From Chrysomallon squamiferum (taxonomy: Eukaryota > Mollusca > Gastropoda > Neomphalida > Peltospiridae): 64,000 nt of DNA. Positions 35,571 through 46,839 of the stretch are shown piece by piece. The notes beneath the pieces are model-generated. The model saw only the letters and a program-made list of their open reading frames with translations. It had not been told where the DNA came from and did no database searches. The position numbers and the translations under genes were made by a program. The stretch is taken from assembly GCA_012295275.1 (NCBI GenBank), contig CM022672.1, forward strand, positions 11,829,904 to 11,893,903, read 5' to 3'. Each line of letters begins with the position of its first letter. The stretch's first letter is position 1.

Positions 35571-35600
<30 letters not shown>
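35571..35600. repeat. (AT)n microsatellite
   Basis: About 15 perfect AT units. Confidence 0.95.
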
Positions 35601-35603
<3 letters not shown>

Positions 35604-36179
35604 AAGTAGTATAAAAATATTATTTTCATGGAAAGTCCTCTTTGTTTCTGTTTCCAAGGACTTGAAATGATGTAGTGTATGTATGTAACACCATATTTGA
35701 ACAGAACAACAAACTAAAACCCAGCCATGCTGCACACATTTGATTTTTACATTAACAACAGCAGAAAAAAAAATCTACAAAAAAAAAATCTTGTAGCCAG
35801 ATGTTACCTGTCTTTCACCAGCCTATCATTTAAAAAAAGTTTCAAACATAATGTGAAAGTAATTCTCTTTTTACAAGCAAAATTTGCACGACAGGATGAA
35901 AAACCATATCATGTATACTAGTCCAATGTTACAAAAATGGATGGAAAAAAAATGTAATATACTGTTTGAAAACTGTGTAAAAAAAATCATATTTATACTA
36001 ATCCACTGTCTGACTAAGACATTCTAAGAAATTTTAACATTATAGGCTCATAACAATAAACTGTATTTTAACGTACCAATGTCTTGTAAAGATTTTTGAT
36101 TTTCTACATTTAAGATTGGTTACAAAATGTCTGACAGAAATAAATAAATATGATAAGCTGTCAAACAAGAAAATATATA

Positions 36180-36840
36180 TTTTTAAAATTTATTATTATT
36201 ATTATTATTTTATTTCTGAAGAAGGAAACATAAAACATTTGAAAAGAAAAAGAAAAAAAAATTCATAAAAGTAAAATATTTTATTTATAATGATACTTTT
36301 GATAATTTATGAATTAATTAAATTTTGATGAAAGAAAAATGAGAAATTTTATCAGTAAATAAAATAATGATAATAAATAAATAAAAAAATAATAAAATAA
36401 ATAAAAATAAATGACAAAAAGCGTAATTAAATATTAAAAAAACAAATAAAAAAAACAACAAAAATATAAAATACAATAAAATTAAATTAAATTAAATAAA
36501 AATTAAATTAAATTTAAAAAAAAATAAAATAATAATAATAAAAAAAAATCAAAGAAACAAAAAAAGATTTATTTTATTATACTATTTTTAAGTATTAACA
36601 AAATTTAATTATATTTATACACTGAATACAGATTTTTTATTTATTTTATTTTTTTTTCAGTATTATCAACAGCTTTATTAATGGAAACACACTAATGTAG
36701 TTTAAAAAACAAAAAAATAAAATTTTGTGAAAATAATAATAATAATAAAAAAATAAAAGAGATTTAGGTAGTTAATAAAATTAACTAATTTAAATTACTT
36801 TTTTTTTTTTTTTTTAATTTAAACTTTAAAAACCCATTTA
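36180..36840. repeat. long A/T low-complexity block
   Basis: About 650 bp of almost pure A/T sequence: aataaataa, aaattaaat, (ATA)n and T runs. No stable unit. It is one of the longest such stretches in the window. Confidence 0.8.
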
Positions 36841-37488
36841 TAATGAAGTGTTCTGTTGAGTAAGTTGTTCCTGCAAGATTAATTTTAAAGCTGGTTTACA
36901 TTAAAAAAAAAACACACACCCACAAATCAATGATTTGTATGAACTGATGTTTTATTTTGAAAAATCTATATTGTTTTCATTATCTAGCATCTGAACAAGT
37001 GTCCCTGTTGAACTTAGGTAATAAATATTTTAATAGAAATATTTTTTTTTTAAATGTATGTAAAAAAAAAAAATAATAAAAATGAAAGATTTCTTAAAAG
37101 GAATTAAATTGTGTAAATAATTATATGAATAAAAAATGAAAATAAAGTCTTTATTTAGAATCTAAACCAATATTAATGTTTAAAAAAAGAAGCTTAAACA
37201 TGAGATAGAGTGTGTGAAATTAGATAAATATTAATTGTAAATTGAGTGCATTGCTAGATGCCTTGTTCAGTGTGGCTGACTGAAGAATTGAACTACACAG
37301 ACTGAGTCTTCTCGTCAAGGATGTATTGTACTAAGTAACCTGGTATTCAATAATTTATATAGAGTTAGCTATAGCTGTATCAGATCTTAGATAGCAGACA
37401 ACAGATTGCAATTTACTAATCTGTATCTTACTAATATTGTAACATGAATTGCTATCCATGTTTTAAATGTATTACATAATGTATGTGT

Positions 37489-37490
<2 letters not shown>

Positions 37491-37521
<31 letters not shown>

Positions 37522-37522
37522 T

Positions 37523-37572
<50 letters not shown>
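37491..37572. repeat. compound (GT)n-(CT)n microsatellite
   Basis: About 15 GT units, a short tgtctgtgtc junction, then about 22 CT units. Reading frames with Cys-Val or Ser-Leu alternation are artefacts. Confidence 0.95.
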
Positions 37573-37576
<4 letters not shown>

Positions 37577-38440
37577 ACATATATACACACACTTATATAT
37601 ATTCTGCATTTTCACACACATACAGGTACACTAACATATAAAAGATACACATACGACATTATGACTCAGACCAAATCAGAAAGAATTTACGTAAGAAGTG
37701 AAATTTATTCTTGATGCTGTAACATCACCTGCCTATTAATTTCTGCACATCAAACACACAGGCCACCATCAACTACACACACACAGCTGTGTGCAAAACT
37801 ATGTGCACAGATACACATGTTGTCTATGCTTTATAATATATTACAAAGAGTACATATGATCCATCAAGGTTTCATCAAGATATTTTCTCAAGACATATTG
37901 GTTTACCGAGTCATAAAGTTGAATATAAAAGAAGTAAATACATTTTTACATTTTTTGTTTAGTTAAAGGCACCATATCTAGAGTGTCTCTTACATCATAT
38001 AAAATGAGACACATATATTATAAATTTCATTCAGTATGTAATAAAGGCATTTTTATAAATAATTCTCTATGTTTTTTTCTTCTTTTTATCATGATAATTT
38101 AGTATCATAGAGGCAAACAAATACTGCAACAATGATAAATGTATTTTAATTTAAATAATTTTTTTTTTTTTTTTAAAACTAGAAAAATATTTAAAATTTA
38201 AATCAAAGAGCATTATTTTAAATAATAAATTAATCTGTGATATATTGTTAGGGAAATTTGACTTTAAACAAGTACTTATTTTATGTGTTTTTAACAATAT
38301 TGTAACAGACATAAAATGTAAATTTATTAACTATATAAAAATTGTAATAACTTCTTTTTGTTTGAAATGAGTCATATTACAGACTATTTCCATAACTCAT
38401 CTATAAGAAGTAAATACACATGATATCACATACTCACTCA
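37573..38440. other. AT-rich non-coding, nothing recognised
   Basis: Some CA-rich words at 37585-37640 and 37750-37790. T run at 38159-38174. No gene evidence. Confidence 0.5.
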
Positions 38441-38487
38441 CTCTCTTTCTTTCTTTCTTTCTTTCTTATACACACCCCTCATACCCA

Positions 38488-38559
<72 letters not shown>

Positions 38560-38560
38560 A
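38440..38560. repeat. compound (CTTT)n, (CT)n-(CA)n microsatellite
   Basis: A short (CTTT)n at about 38446-38466, then (CT)n at 38490-38535 running directly into (CA)n to about 38560. Confidence 0.95.
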
Positions 38561-39099
38561 AACGCGATCCCTGGGAATATATGTATATGACTAATTACTA
38601 TGAAAATCTGAATACCAAACAGAAACATATTCCTAACACTCCTTCAGTAAAAATTTACATTTTTGTATTGTTACTTTAGAAAGGTTATTTCTGCACGACT
38701 GTATTACTGCTGTTAATTTTAATTAAGATTATTAATAATTTACAACAACACACACATGTAATGAATCAGTTAATTGAATTAATACCCATAAAATAATTAT
38801 TTTATTTTGAGCTGAGTGTAAAGCTGGAAGTTTTTGCTACTGTAAGTTTATAATAATGATAATGATAATAACAATACATTTTTATGCATTAACTGCCATA
38901 TAAAATTGTCTTAAATGCCATCTCTTTTGGGCAGGTTTTTAATTTATTATCATTATTATTATTTTATTTTTTTTCCCCATTTCCAACCACAAATTTCACT
39001 ACAAATATATTTATCATTCAAATTTGGAAATAAAATGTTCATATATTAAATATTACACAACACAGCACATGGTAGGTTTATCTGTTTTAACACATATAA

Positions 39100-39140
39100 G
39101 TCCAATTAGCATATTATTTTTTTTTTTTTTTTTTTTTTTC
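39100..39140. repeat. poly(T) tract
   Basis: About 23 uninterrupted T from 39117. Confidence 0.9.
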
Positions 39141-39639
39141 ATAATTTTACTTCAAATAATTTGTGTTTCATATTCTGACAACCCACGTACTACCTTCTAC
39201 ATATTAACTATGAGATAAAATAATATATAATTTCTGTCTTCAGTATGTTTCTATAGTGTGTACAGTTACTACTGAGTGAGAGCAATGGCTCTATTATCAA
39301 TCAACATTTGAATAATTAATGATCTCCAACGTAAACTGGCGATCCACTGTCATGTCTTCCACTCTGTTGTATAATCAATAATAACCCATTTTATTTATAC
39401 ATGTAGAACAATGATGTACATTTACCTACAATGTTTTTTTTTTGTTTTTTAAAGTACAATATATTACTTTGTATGACAACTAAGGAAAGAATGTAATACA
39501 AAAAACGTTATCATATTTCAGGACATTTTTTTTCCTAAAACGATATAATTTTAATAATAATAAAAAAATTTACAATAAAATTATGTTATTATTTTTTTTT
39601 GTTCTTATAATTTAAATATTTTGAAAGAAGAAGAAGAAG

Positions 39640-39845
39640 AAAAAAAGAATCCATCTAAGTACATATAAAATGTTTATAGGTTGGGGAGTCAAGCTTTTTA
39701 TCCCCACTGGAGCGAGTAAAAGGGGCAGAAGTGAACACCACAATAAAACTGTTACAGTCTACAGCTAGGTACAAGAAGTGAGTCCACTGACAAGAGCAAA
39801 CATTTTTTTACTAGTATCAGGTTTACAAAAATAAGGGTGTCCAGA
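39640..39845. other. small complex segment of unknown nature
   Basis: A GC-richer island: gttggggagtcaagc, ctttttatccccactggagc, gagtaaaaggggcag. On the minus strand a frame stays open from a plausible acceptor (tgctcttgtcag, about 39791) through about 100 bp. The residues match nothing recognised, no good donor follows, and the phase is not informative. It could be a weak candidate exon, an old repeat or a conserved element. Confidence 0.2.
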
Positions 39846-40254
39846 GAGCAAATTTCTCTTTCTATTTTCCAAAAAGAATAAATAATTTTATAATTTCAAA
39901 TACTGAAAATGCCAAATATGAACTGAAACAATGAGTTAAAAAATGTTCAGTCAGAAATATTATTATTATGATTGTGGTGTGTTTTGGGAAAGACTGTTTT
40001 AAAATAAACTTCTACTTCTTCAACAAATAAAATAAAGGTAGATAAATCATTTATAAATATTTTTTAATATCTGGGTTTTTGAAAGTAAATACTGAATTTA
40101 GAGACACAAATACAGAGAGTTAGTTGACATTTAATATTTGATATTTAATTAAATATAAAATGATTAATATTCTTAATATGCTTTACCTTTTTTACACAAT
40201 AAATATTTTAGAAACCTAAATTCAGTACATTTTGCCCTTATAATAATTTATTTA

Positions 40255-40600
40255 AGAAAATAATTTGAAACATTTCACAAATGATATAATTACTGTGTCT
40301 GGAAATGTATCAGAAAATTTCTGGTTTAAAACCTTTTAATAATAAGGCAGAAAATTATAACGTTTTATTTAGATTTTTGTTTTTACATTTTACATAATTA
40401 CAGGGATGGGGGAATTAATATTAAAATTTTAACCATTCCATAAATTATGTGGTGTCTGAAATTATTCAGTAAAATTAATTTGTTCCTCTTTTAACCTTTA
40501 GACAATTACAGGCAATGGCAGAAATTTGAAACATTCCATAAATTATATTGTACTAAAATGTCTCTCCTTTTTTCTTTTTTTTTTCTTTAACAATTAGAGG
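40255..40600. repeat. degenerate tandem repeat, about 99-bp period
   Basis: The anchor acattccataaattatgt, with the preceding aattacaggnatggcagaaat segment, lies at about 40432 and 40531. A diverged copy (acatttcacaaatgatata) is at about 40268. The following gtgtctgaaattattcagtaaa and gtgtctggaaatgtatcagaaa segments also correspond. Confidence 0.65.
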
Positions 40601-40639
40601 GATAAGAAAAATAAAATATAAACTAAAAAACATGTTGCA

Positions 40640-42330
40640 ATCTATACTGCATCCTTAATTTTCTAAGATCTTTTTGTTTTATTTTTCCACTAAAGAAAAT
40701 TATATTTAAAAAAAAAAAATATATATAAAAAGGATTTCTTTTTACTCCATCAAAAATTACATGGTTGGGGGAAAAAAAAGAAAAAAGATAATCAAACCAT
40801 GAAACAATTCTTAAAAAAACTTATTATGGTCTCCCCTCACTTTTGTTCTGTGTTTTTTTTTTTCAAATTCTTTTTATCTCTTTTGTTTTGTTCTCCAGGT
40901 AAGTTTTCTTTTTAATTTATATGCAGTGTTAAAATCTTTGACTTGCTTCAGGATGCACTGTTGCAGTGAATGACAGTTAAAAAAATAACATACATCAAAT
41001 TCCAATTTTGCCTAAGGTGAATTAACATACTTTGATACATACATACTCTAAAATGAACTGAAAATATACTGCTTTGAAATAAAATAAAAATCTGATCCTG
41101 CGAGACAGTTTAGCTATAAATAATTAATGACTGTGCAAGCTTTAAAGCAAAATCTAGCTTTCAAGTCTGTAATATTATTTTAATATACTGTTTTTATATG
41201 AAGAAATTGATTTTTAATAATAAATTCTATATGCTCCCTATTATATCATATGTGTATGTTGATTATTATTCATCCATTTACCATTTCTATATATATATAT
41301 ATATATGTGTATATTAGTTTATATATACACTTTTTGAAACTTGAATTATTTATGTTAATTATTGTTCTTTATCCAAATTTTAAAATAATTCTACTTGTAT
41401 ATGTTAATATCAGTTCCTTTTCAGTGGTACATTTGTATTTTAATATATTTTTTAACATAAATAAAAATAAACTTACAAATTCTACATAACTGTATGTGTA
41501 TTTTGTACAATACCTAATTCATGAAAAATTATTATTTTGAGTGTTCTTACTTTTAAATAAAATAGTTATTACGGTTTAAAGAAAGTATATGGCTTCAGGA
41601 ACATAAAATATTATAATAAATACTAAAATGCTGAAAATGTGATATCTTATTTATTTGACAAAATAAAATTGTATTTCTTTTAAAATTTTCTTTTCTTTTC
41701 TAAATTTATTTTAGTCATATTAGTAAGTTATTTTATGGAAATTTCCAGTGTTTAAAAACTGCTAGTTTATTTAACAATTTAGAAATTAAATATTTCTCTA
41801 ATTTATTTAATTGTTTTATTTTCTTGTTTAAATATTTAACAAAACAGTTTTCAGAAATGCTGTATGTCTGCAAAGATCTGGATTTAAAGTGTCTTAAGAA
41901 GGAAAACATAAGCTTATTAAAAATGTATACAACTTTTGAAGCTAAATCTTATATAAAAAAACCCACAACAATACAGACTTTCAAAATGTCTAGATTTTTC
42001 TGTCACAAAATAAAAGAAAAACTGGAGGATTCAGGTTTTCTTCATTCTAGACAAAACTATCAGTTTTCAGTATAATAAAATAATTTTAAAATCTTTTTTC
42101 TATTTCTCAGAGATAGCTGTTTATATAATGCTATACAGTTCTGCCTTACCATTTTATCTAAAGCAAATTTACTACAATTAATAACACAAGGAGAGAGAAA
42201 TCTGATTCTAACTGTTATATAAAAGTATATGTAATATCATTGATATCTGATGGCCATCTAGTACAGTCGTTGTGTATGGTTACTAGGAGTGAATGATACT
42301 TGTTTTATCTGCCTTGGTATGAATAATTAA
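40640..42330. other. AT-rich, inferred intron next to the first exon
   Basis: About 1.7 kb with short A/T runs and a (TA)n at about 41289-41307. The 83-residue plus-strand frame at 41824-42075 has no signal, domain or splice context. No second exon recognised. Confidence 0.5.
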
Positions 42331-42348
42331 TAAACTCAGAATGAAAAG

Positions 42349-42354
42349 ACTCAC
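42349..42354 (-). other. splice donor GTGAGT of exon 1
   Basis: The minus strand reads TTTAG then GTGAGT, matching the metazoan donor consensus at four to six positions past the junction. It sets the intron phase at 1 and defines the exon end. Confidence 0.65.
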
Positions 42355-42481
42355 CTAAATTAAGAGCTTCATAAGCTGGTGACAGCAAAGCAATCCATAA
42401 CAGTACAATCCAGAATTGTTTCCTTCGAAATCTCACCACCATTCCACAACACTGGCAACAAAAAGTATCCATAACTCCCAT
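42355..42481 (-). CDS. first coding exon of a secreted or membrane protein (signal peptide)
   Basis: A minus-strand exon starting with ATG at 42481-42479 encodes 42 residues plus one base. It ends at 42355 in ...AATTTAG followed by GTGAGT (42354-42349), a consensus splice donor in phase 1. The start has a good context (A at -3, G at +4). An in-frame TAA lies 27 codons upstream (42562-42560) with no other in-frame ATG between. The peptide has an unusual Cys cluster (CCQCC, residues 8-12), a basic stretch RFRRKQ (17-22), then a hydrophobic core FWIVLLWIALLSPAYEA (23-39). This is classic signal-peptide form, with possible cleavage after Ala36 (Ser34 at -3) or Ala39. Met14 would be an alternative start giving a more typical length. 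The mature protein begins near L-N-L-G. The family is not identifiable from this alone. A short extracellular start and a phase-1 intron next to the signal peptide are seen in ionotropic glutamate receptors and many other receptor or adhesion genes; any such identity is speculation. Confidence 0.65.
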
Positions 42482-43080
42482 AATGTAATATGTATCACAT
42501 AGAGAAGGGAGCGAGAAAAAAATAAAACAGGAGAAGAAGAAAAATATATATATATTTTTTTATCACTGTACAGTAGTGGTAACAAACACACCACCGACTT
42601 CCATCAAAATTATAACCAAAAACAACAACAACAATAACGCTGGTGGCTGGATTTACAGCACTCTCCTGGTTATCAGCATCAGCAGCAGCAGCAGCAGCGT
42701 GTGTACAGCATTGTTGTATTCATCGTGGTTGTCACAGGATCAGCCATGGTAACATCCATGCGTAGTAGTACTCTCTCTCATACTGCAGCCTGTGTCGGGC
42801 TCTGTGAAGAGATAACAAATGCTTTCAATATAAGGATCATTATGGAAGAGAGGTCAGGTCCATTTCTCGGTGGGGAGGACAGGCTCATTATTGGCTTTCA
42901 CAGCAGGCATTGAGCTAAAGCTCTTCAGCCCAGATCACCCCTCCCTTGTGTGCGACTGCTCCCGGCTTCTCACTCTCTCACTCATTCATGTCAGTCGCGC
43001 TTTGCACCTATTTTGTTGTGGACCTATTGTGACGGAGAGGAAGAAAGGCAAGGCAAAGAGAATCGTGGATTGATCTTAAA
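42482..43080 (-). promoter_or_regulatory. probable 5' UTR and promoter of the minus-strand gene
   Basis: About 600 bp directly upstream of the start codon that differs from the surroundings: more G+C, several CpGs (gtcgggctc, tgcgactgctcccggc, gtcagtcgcgc, gacggag) and little AT repeat. On the minus strand it has GCCAAT (42895-42890), a GGGAGGGGTG-type KLF/SP site (about 42946-42936) and a (CTG)n-like run (42674-42698, cagcag on plus). No convincing TATA box, and the start site cannot be placed. Three overlapping plus-strand frames (42701-43201) are taken as chance openings in GC-richer DNA. Confidence 0.5.
42670..42699. repeat. short (CAG)n run in the inferred 5' UTR
   Basis: catcagcagcagcagcagcagcg: six to seven CAG units, read as CTG on the gene strand. 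It lies about 190 bp upstream of the start codon. Confidence 0.85.
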
Positions 43081-43289
43081 AAGAGTATCTGTGTCTTGTT
43101 GGTGGAAGGAAGCCGTTTATAAACAACAGATACATATATATATACACATACATATATATTGTCGGCATGAGATACGTGGTTTTATTTCACGGTATCTGTG
43201 AAGAAGTGAGAAAATGCAATTACAACAAACTGATTATAAGCGAGCCTGCATTCCTGTGTGAATAAAGGAGTGCTGATTAATATAATTAT

Positions 43290-43800
43290 ATGACTGAGAT
43301 TTTAATGTTTTTGAGTGTATTTTTATTTTATTTTATTTAATTAGTTTTATTTTTTTTTTTTTATTTCCTTTAAAATTATTTAGTTTTGATTTTTAAAATG
43401 AAAATACTGTATCATCATCATCATTATTATTATTTTAGCAGTTTATAAATGACTGGCCTTTGGATTTTGTGAGTATTATGTTGAGAGTTAATAATAATGA
43501 TAATAATAATAATAATAAAGATAAATAAATAAATAAAAATTAATTTTACATGGAATTAATAATGATGATAAATTTAATTTAAAAAATAATTTAAATAAAA
43601 TTAAAATGTAATAACAATAAAAACAAAAACAGTATTAAATAAAATTAATAAATAATGACAATAATAATAAAAATAAAAAAAAATTAATAAAAAAAAAAAA
43701 AAAAAAACAACCCAAAACAAAGTAGCAACAAAGTATTTTAAAAATAACTCCAATCTGCCTTTTAAAAGTAAGAAATAAAAAAAAAATTCTATTACATGGT
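43290..43800. repeat. A/T low complexity with ATT/ATA runs and poly(A)
   Basis: T-rich to 43370, (ATC/ATT)n at about 43411-43433, (ATA)n at about 43488-43520, AAAT-rich sequence and an A run at about 43688-43706. Confidence 0.85.
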
Positions 43801-44300
43801 TATCTGCAGTAAATGAAAAGAATATTTTCTAAATGTTATCAGACACAATCAAGTAGGTGTGTAGGTGTGCGAGTGGGCTGGCAATGGGTTAATGCAGATA
43901 TACCACTCTGCAATGAAAGCTAACATGATAGTATTGTTTGTATTTGATTGATCATTCTTACCTTAAACTCGAATTGTGAAGGAAAAGGTCACCTACTTGA
44001 CAAAAGATTTTTAATCTCTAGTAAATATTGATAATTGTTAAGTCTCCATGTTACAGGTATGCCAGGTGAGACTAATGACAGGTAACTAATTTGTATCCAG
44101 GTAGGAAAATGTAATGTTTCTATTCAGATATGCATGCAGGTGTTGATTGAAATTTATTACCATGAAAGTATAAAGCACAGGTATTCAGGTGTTGTTTTTT
44201 TCTTTTGATTTAAAAGCAATGAAATATATATTTATTTTTTAATTCCATTCATTATTAAAATGAAAAAAGGATTTTAATGATATAAGAATAATATGGTTGT
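43801..44300. other. non-coding with repeated aggt-containing words
   Basis: The words caggtatgccaggtgagact, gacaggtaactaa, ccaggtaggaaaatg, gcaggtgttgattga, caggtattcaggtgttg recur at 43850-44190, and again at about 44700 (acaggtgaaattattatcc, aggtaggaatccgtg). This suggests a degenerate tandem array with a caggt core. The unit length was not resolved. Confidence 0.4.
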
Positions 44301-44308
44301 GCTTTGTT

Positions 44309-44310
<2 letters not shown>

Positions 44311-44402
<92 letters not shown>
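44311..44402. repeat. (GA)45 microsatellite, about 90 bp uninterrupted
   Basis: Perfect GA dinucleotides over the entire span. It is followed to about 44560 by imperfect GA/GAAA-rich purine sequence. Ser-Leu reading frames on the minus strand are artefacts. Confidence 0.98.
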
Positions 44403-44404
<2 letters not shown>

Positions 44405-45085
44405 TGAATGATGAAGAAAGATGAGTGATAGAGAAGACAGATAAATAGGAGAGCAAAAAAAAGAAGAGAGAAAGAAAAAGAAGGAATGAGACAGAAAGAA
44501 ATATAGGTAAAGCAAGGGAAAGAAAGATAGAGGAAGACAGAAAGTCATTCAAAGAAAAACATAAACACATCAAATATTGATTGATTCAAATGACTTCTGC
44601 ATGTTAATGAAATTTTTCATCTTACCATAAAATGACTGTAATGAAATTTTTCTTTTCTGGCTGATCAATAATGTAGAACTGATGAAGTGTCACGAAGTAC
44701 AGGTGAAATTATTATCCAGGTAGGAATCCGTGATAAAAATACACTGAACGGTCAAGTATTTTCTATACATCAGTAGATATTATGAAGTACTGTCATCTTA
44801 AAAAAGTCACAAAGAAATGAAGTTGAGTGATTGAGATTGAGAGACAACCAGGCAGAGGTAATGTGTATGTGAGAATGTGTGTATGTGTGTGTATGTATGA
44901 GAGAGAGAGAGAGAGTACATGCCTTAAGAAAGAAAGAAAAGAAAAGAAATAAGAAAAAAGAATGAAAGTGAGAGAGGACAATAGAGGAAGAGGTGGAGAA
45001 GAAGAAAGAGAAGAAGAAAAAAGATAGAAAGAAATAAAGAAAAATAAAAGAGAGAAAGAAGGACAAAGTAAAATAAAAACCACAT
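44403..45085. repeat. purine-rich flanks and second GA/GAAA block
   Basis: Strongly A/G-biased sequence at 44403-44570 and again at 44900-45080 (gagagagaga, aagaaagaaaag, gaagaagaaagagaag). These two blocks generate several Ser/Leu/Phe-rich minus-strand frames. Confidence 0.85.
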
Positions 45086-45624
45086 TAAAAACAAATAAAC
45101 ACCCCCCAATGATCTCACAAGTTTAACTCGAAGGTTCACAGACACATGGACAGAGATGAGTACAGATATGGAAGAGGAACATAATTTAACTTGACTCATT
45201 TTAAAAATGGTGAATTATTTAGAAATATGATGACCTCAGTGAAAAGAAACTGTCACTGATTAAATCGGGTTATCATTCATAAAAAGTTATAAACATTCAC
45301 TTTTAATTTTAAATTACTTCATCAAAGCACGAGAATGGAAATTACATGGCTGTAATCTTTGTTTGATTTTCTAAAGTTTAAAATATTAACTTTACAGGGA
45401 CACAAGAGTGTAACAATTAGATTTAAAAAAAAAAAAAAAAGAAATTCAAGGAAAAGGTGTCATTTTTAATTTTCTGTTATAAATATTGTATCACACACTT
45501 TCTTCATTTTATCTCTTTAATATCTTTTTCTTTCTATCCTTTATTTCTTTTTTTGTCACGATTTAATAAAGATTTATTCCATTATTCAAACAACCTATAA
45601 AATTCAACAATACAAAAAAAACAA

Positions 45625-45629
45625 CAAAA

Positions 45630-45670
<41 letters not shown>

Positions 45671-45676
45671 CAACAA
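45625..45676. repeat. (ATA)n / (ACA)n microsatellite
   Basis: About 12 perfect ATA units ending in acaacaaca. Confidence 0.95.
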
Positions 45677-45779
45677 ACCCAAAGAAAACGCCAGAGGAAT
45701 GAAACTGTTAATTACAAATAACCTACATCTTTTTATATTTATACATACAGACACACACACAGACACATACAACTGATTT

Positions 45780-46050
45780 CATCAAATAATGGGTAAAAAG
45801 CCTATTGGCTATTTGACCTGTTATGTCAAAGACCATGTAAACATTGGTAACGTGATCTCCCATGTATTCAATGGAAGCAGGTGTCCACCCCAAGGCTAAT
45901 CAGTCTTGCCTGTCACAGTTCAATCCCCACATATCCTCCCTGCAAGAAATCCCCCCTCTACATCACTCAGTTTAAAAATAGCATCGGTCAGTAACAGCGG
46001 TGGTGGTACCAGGTGGTCAAGAAACTGTGTTTTGTTTGACCCCTATGACC
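45780..46050. promoter_or_regulatory. complex-sequence block upstream of the gene
   Basis: Balanced, largely non-repetitive sequence about 3 kb upstream of the inferred promoter. It contains a CCAAT-type tattggct, a tgacctgttatgtcaaag string resembling a nuclear-receptor half-site pair, and a cagttcaatcccca string like a tRNA B box. The last could instead make part of it an old SINE. Regulatory role inferred. Confidence 0.3.
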
Positions 46051-46358
46051 AGCAGATATTAAAATATATATATAATGTGTCCATTATAATAAATATATGT
46101 CTGTTTCAGTGGCCATTGTGTTTATCTGATAAGGGTAAAATAAAAATTAATAATAATATTTCAGTGGCTTTATTAGTGTAGCTTCTGTAGTCAAAATGAT
46201 AATAATAACATTATTATAAATATATCCATTCCAGTGGTAACCTTCTTTTGTTATAAATTATTGGCTGAAAAATTATAAATTCTAATAATTATTATTTTCT
46301 CAAAGAAAAAATAACCTAAAAAAAAAACTTTCATCATTAAACTCCATCCAGTTATATT

Positions 46359-46360
<2 letters not shown>

Positions 46361-46392
<32 letters not shown>
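46361..46392. repeat. (AT)n microsatellite
   Basis: About 16 perfect AT units. Confidence 0.95.
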
Positions 46393-46398
<6 letters not shown>

Positions 46399-46839
46399 AA
46401 TAGAATATAATAATGAAATACTGGTTCAGAACAAACTGAAATAACATTATTTTTTACAATCACTCCCTAGAAAATAATGACTGATTTCACACGCAGCAAA
46501 ATTTTAAAAATTTTTATAATTTTGTTTCATTATTATTTTATTTTTAATTTTTTTTTCATTTCTCATTGTGGTTACTTTGACAAAAATACAAAAAAAAAAA
46601 TAAAAAAAATAAAATAAACAAATACTTCCCATTATGCATTCCAATAGTAATTTTTAATTCATGGATCTCATATTTCTAAGAAACTCAGGGTTATTCAATA
46701 GGACACTATTTTCCAAGCAACCAATACCATTTTGGCTTTTGTGAACATTGAGCTATCTGATACATGGGGAAAAGGTGGGGAAACTTTAAACCAATTTATA
46801 ACAGCAAAGTTAACATCATGATTTAATGTCCAAACATAA

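Noticed and set aside
41824-42075. 83-residue plus-strand frame near exon 1
   Set aside because: Opposite strand to the inferred gene, no domain and no splice context; AT-rich composition makes it Lys/Phe-rich.
42701-43201. Three overlapping plus-strand frames of 67-83 residues
   Set aside because: They lie opposite the inferred promoter and 5' UTR, in three different frames, with no splice context or domain; chance openings in GC-richer DNA.
44255-44573. 97-99-residue Ser/Leu-rich minus-strand frames
   Set aside because: Two overlapping frames through the same (GA)45 repeat; any frame through it is open.
45915-45935. B-box-like cagttcaatcccca as a SINE
   Set aside because: No matching A box at the right spacing and no SINE body motifs around it.
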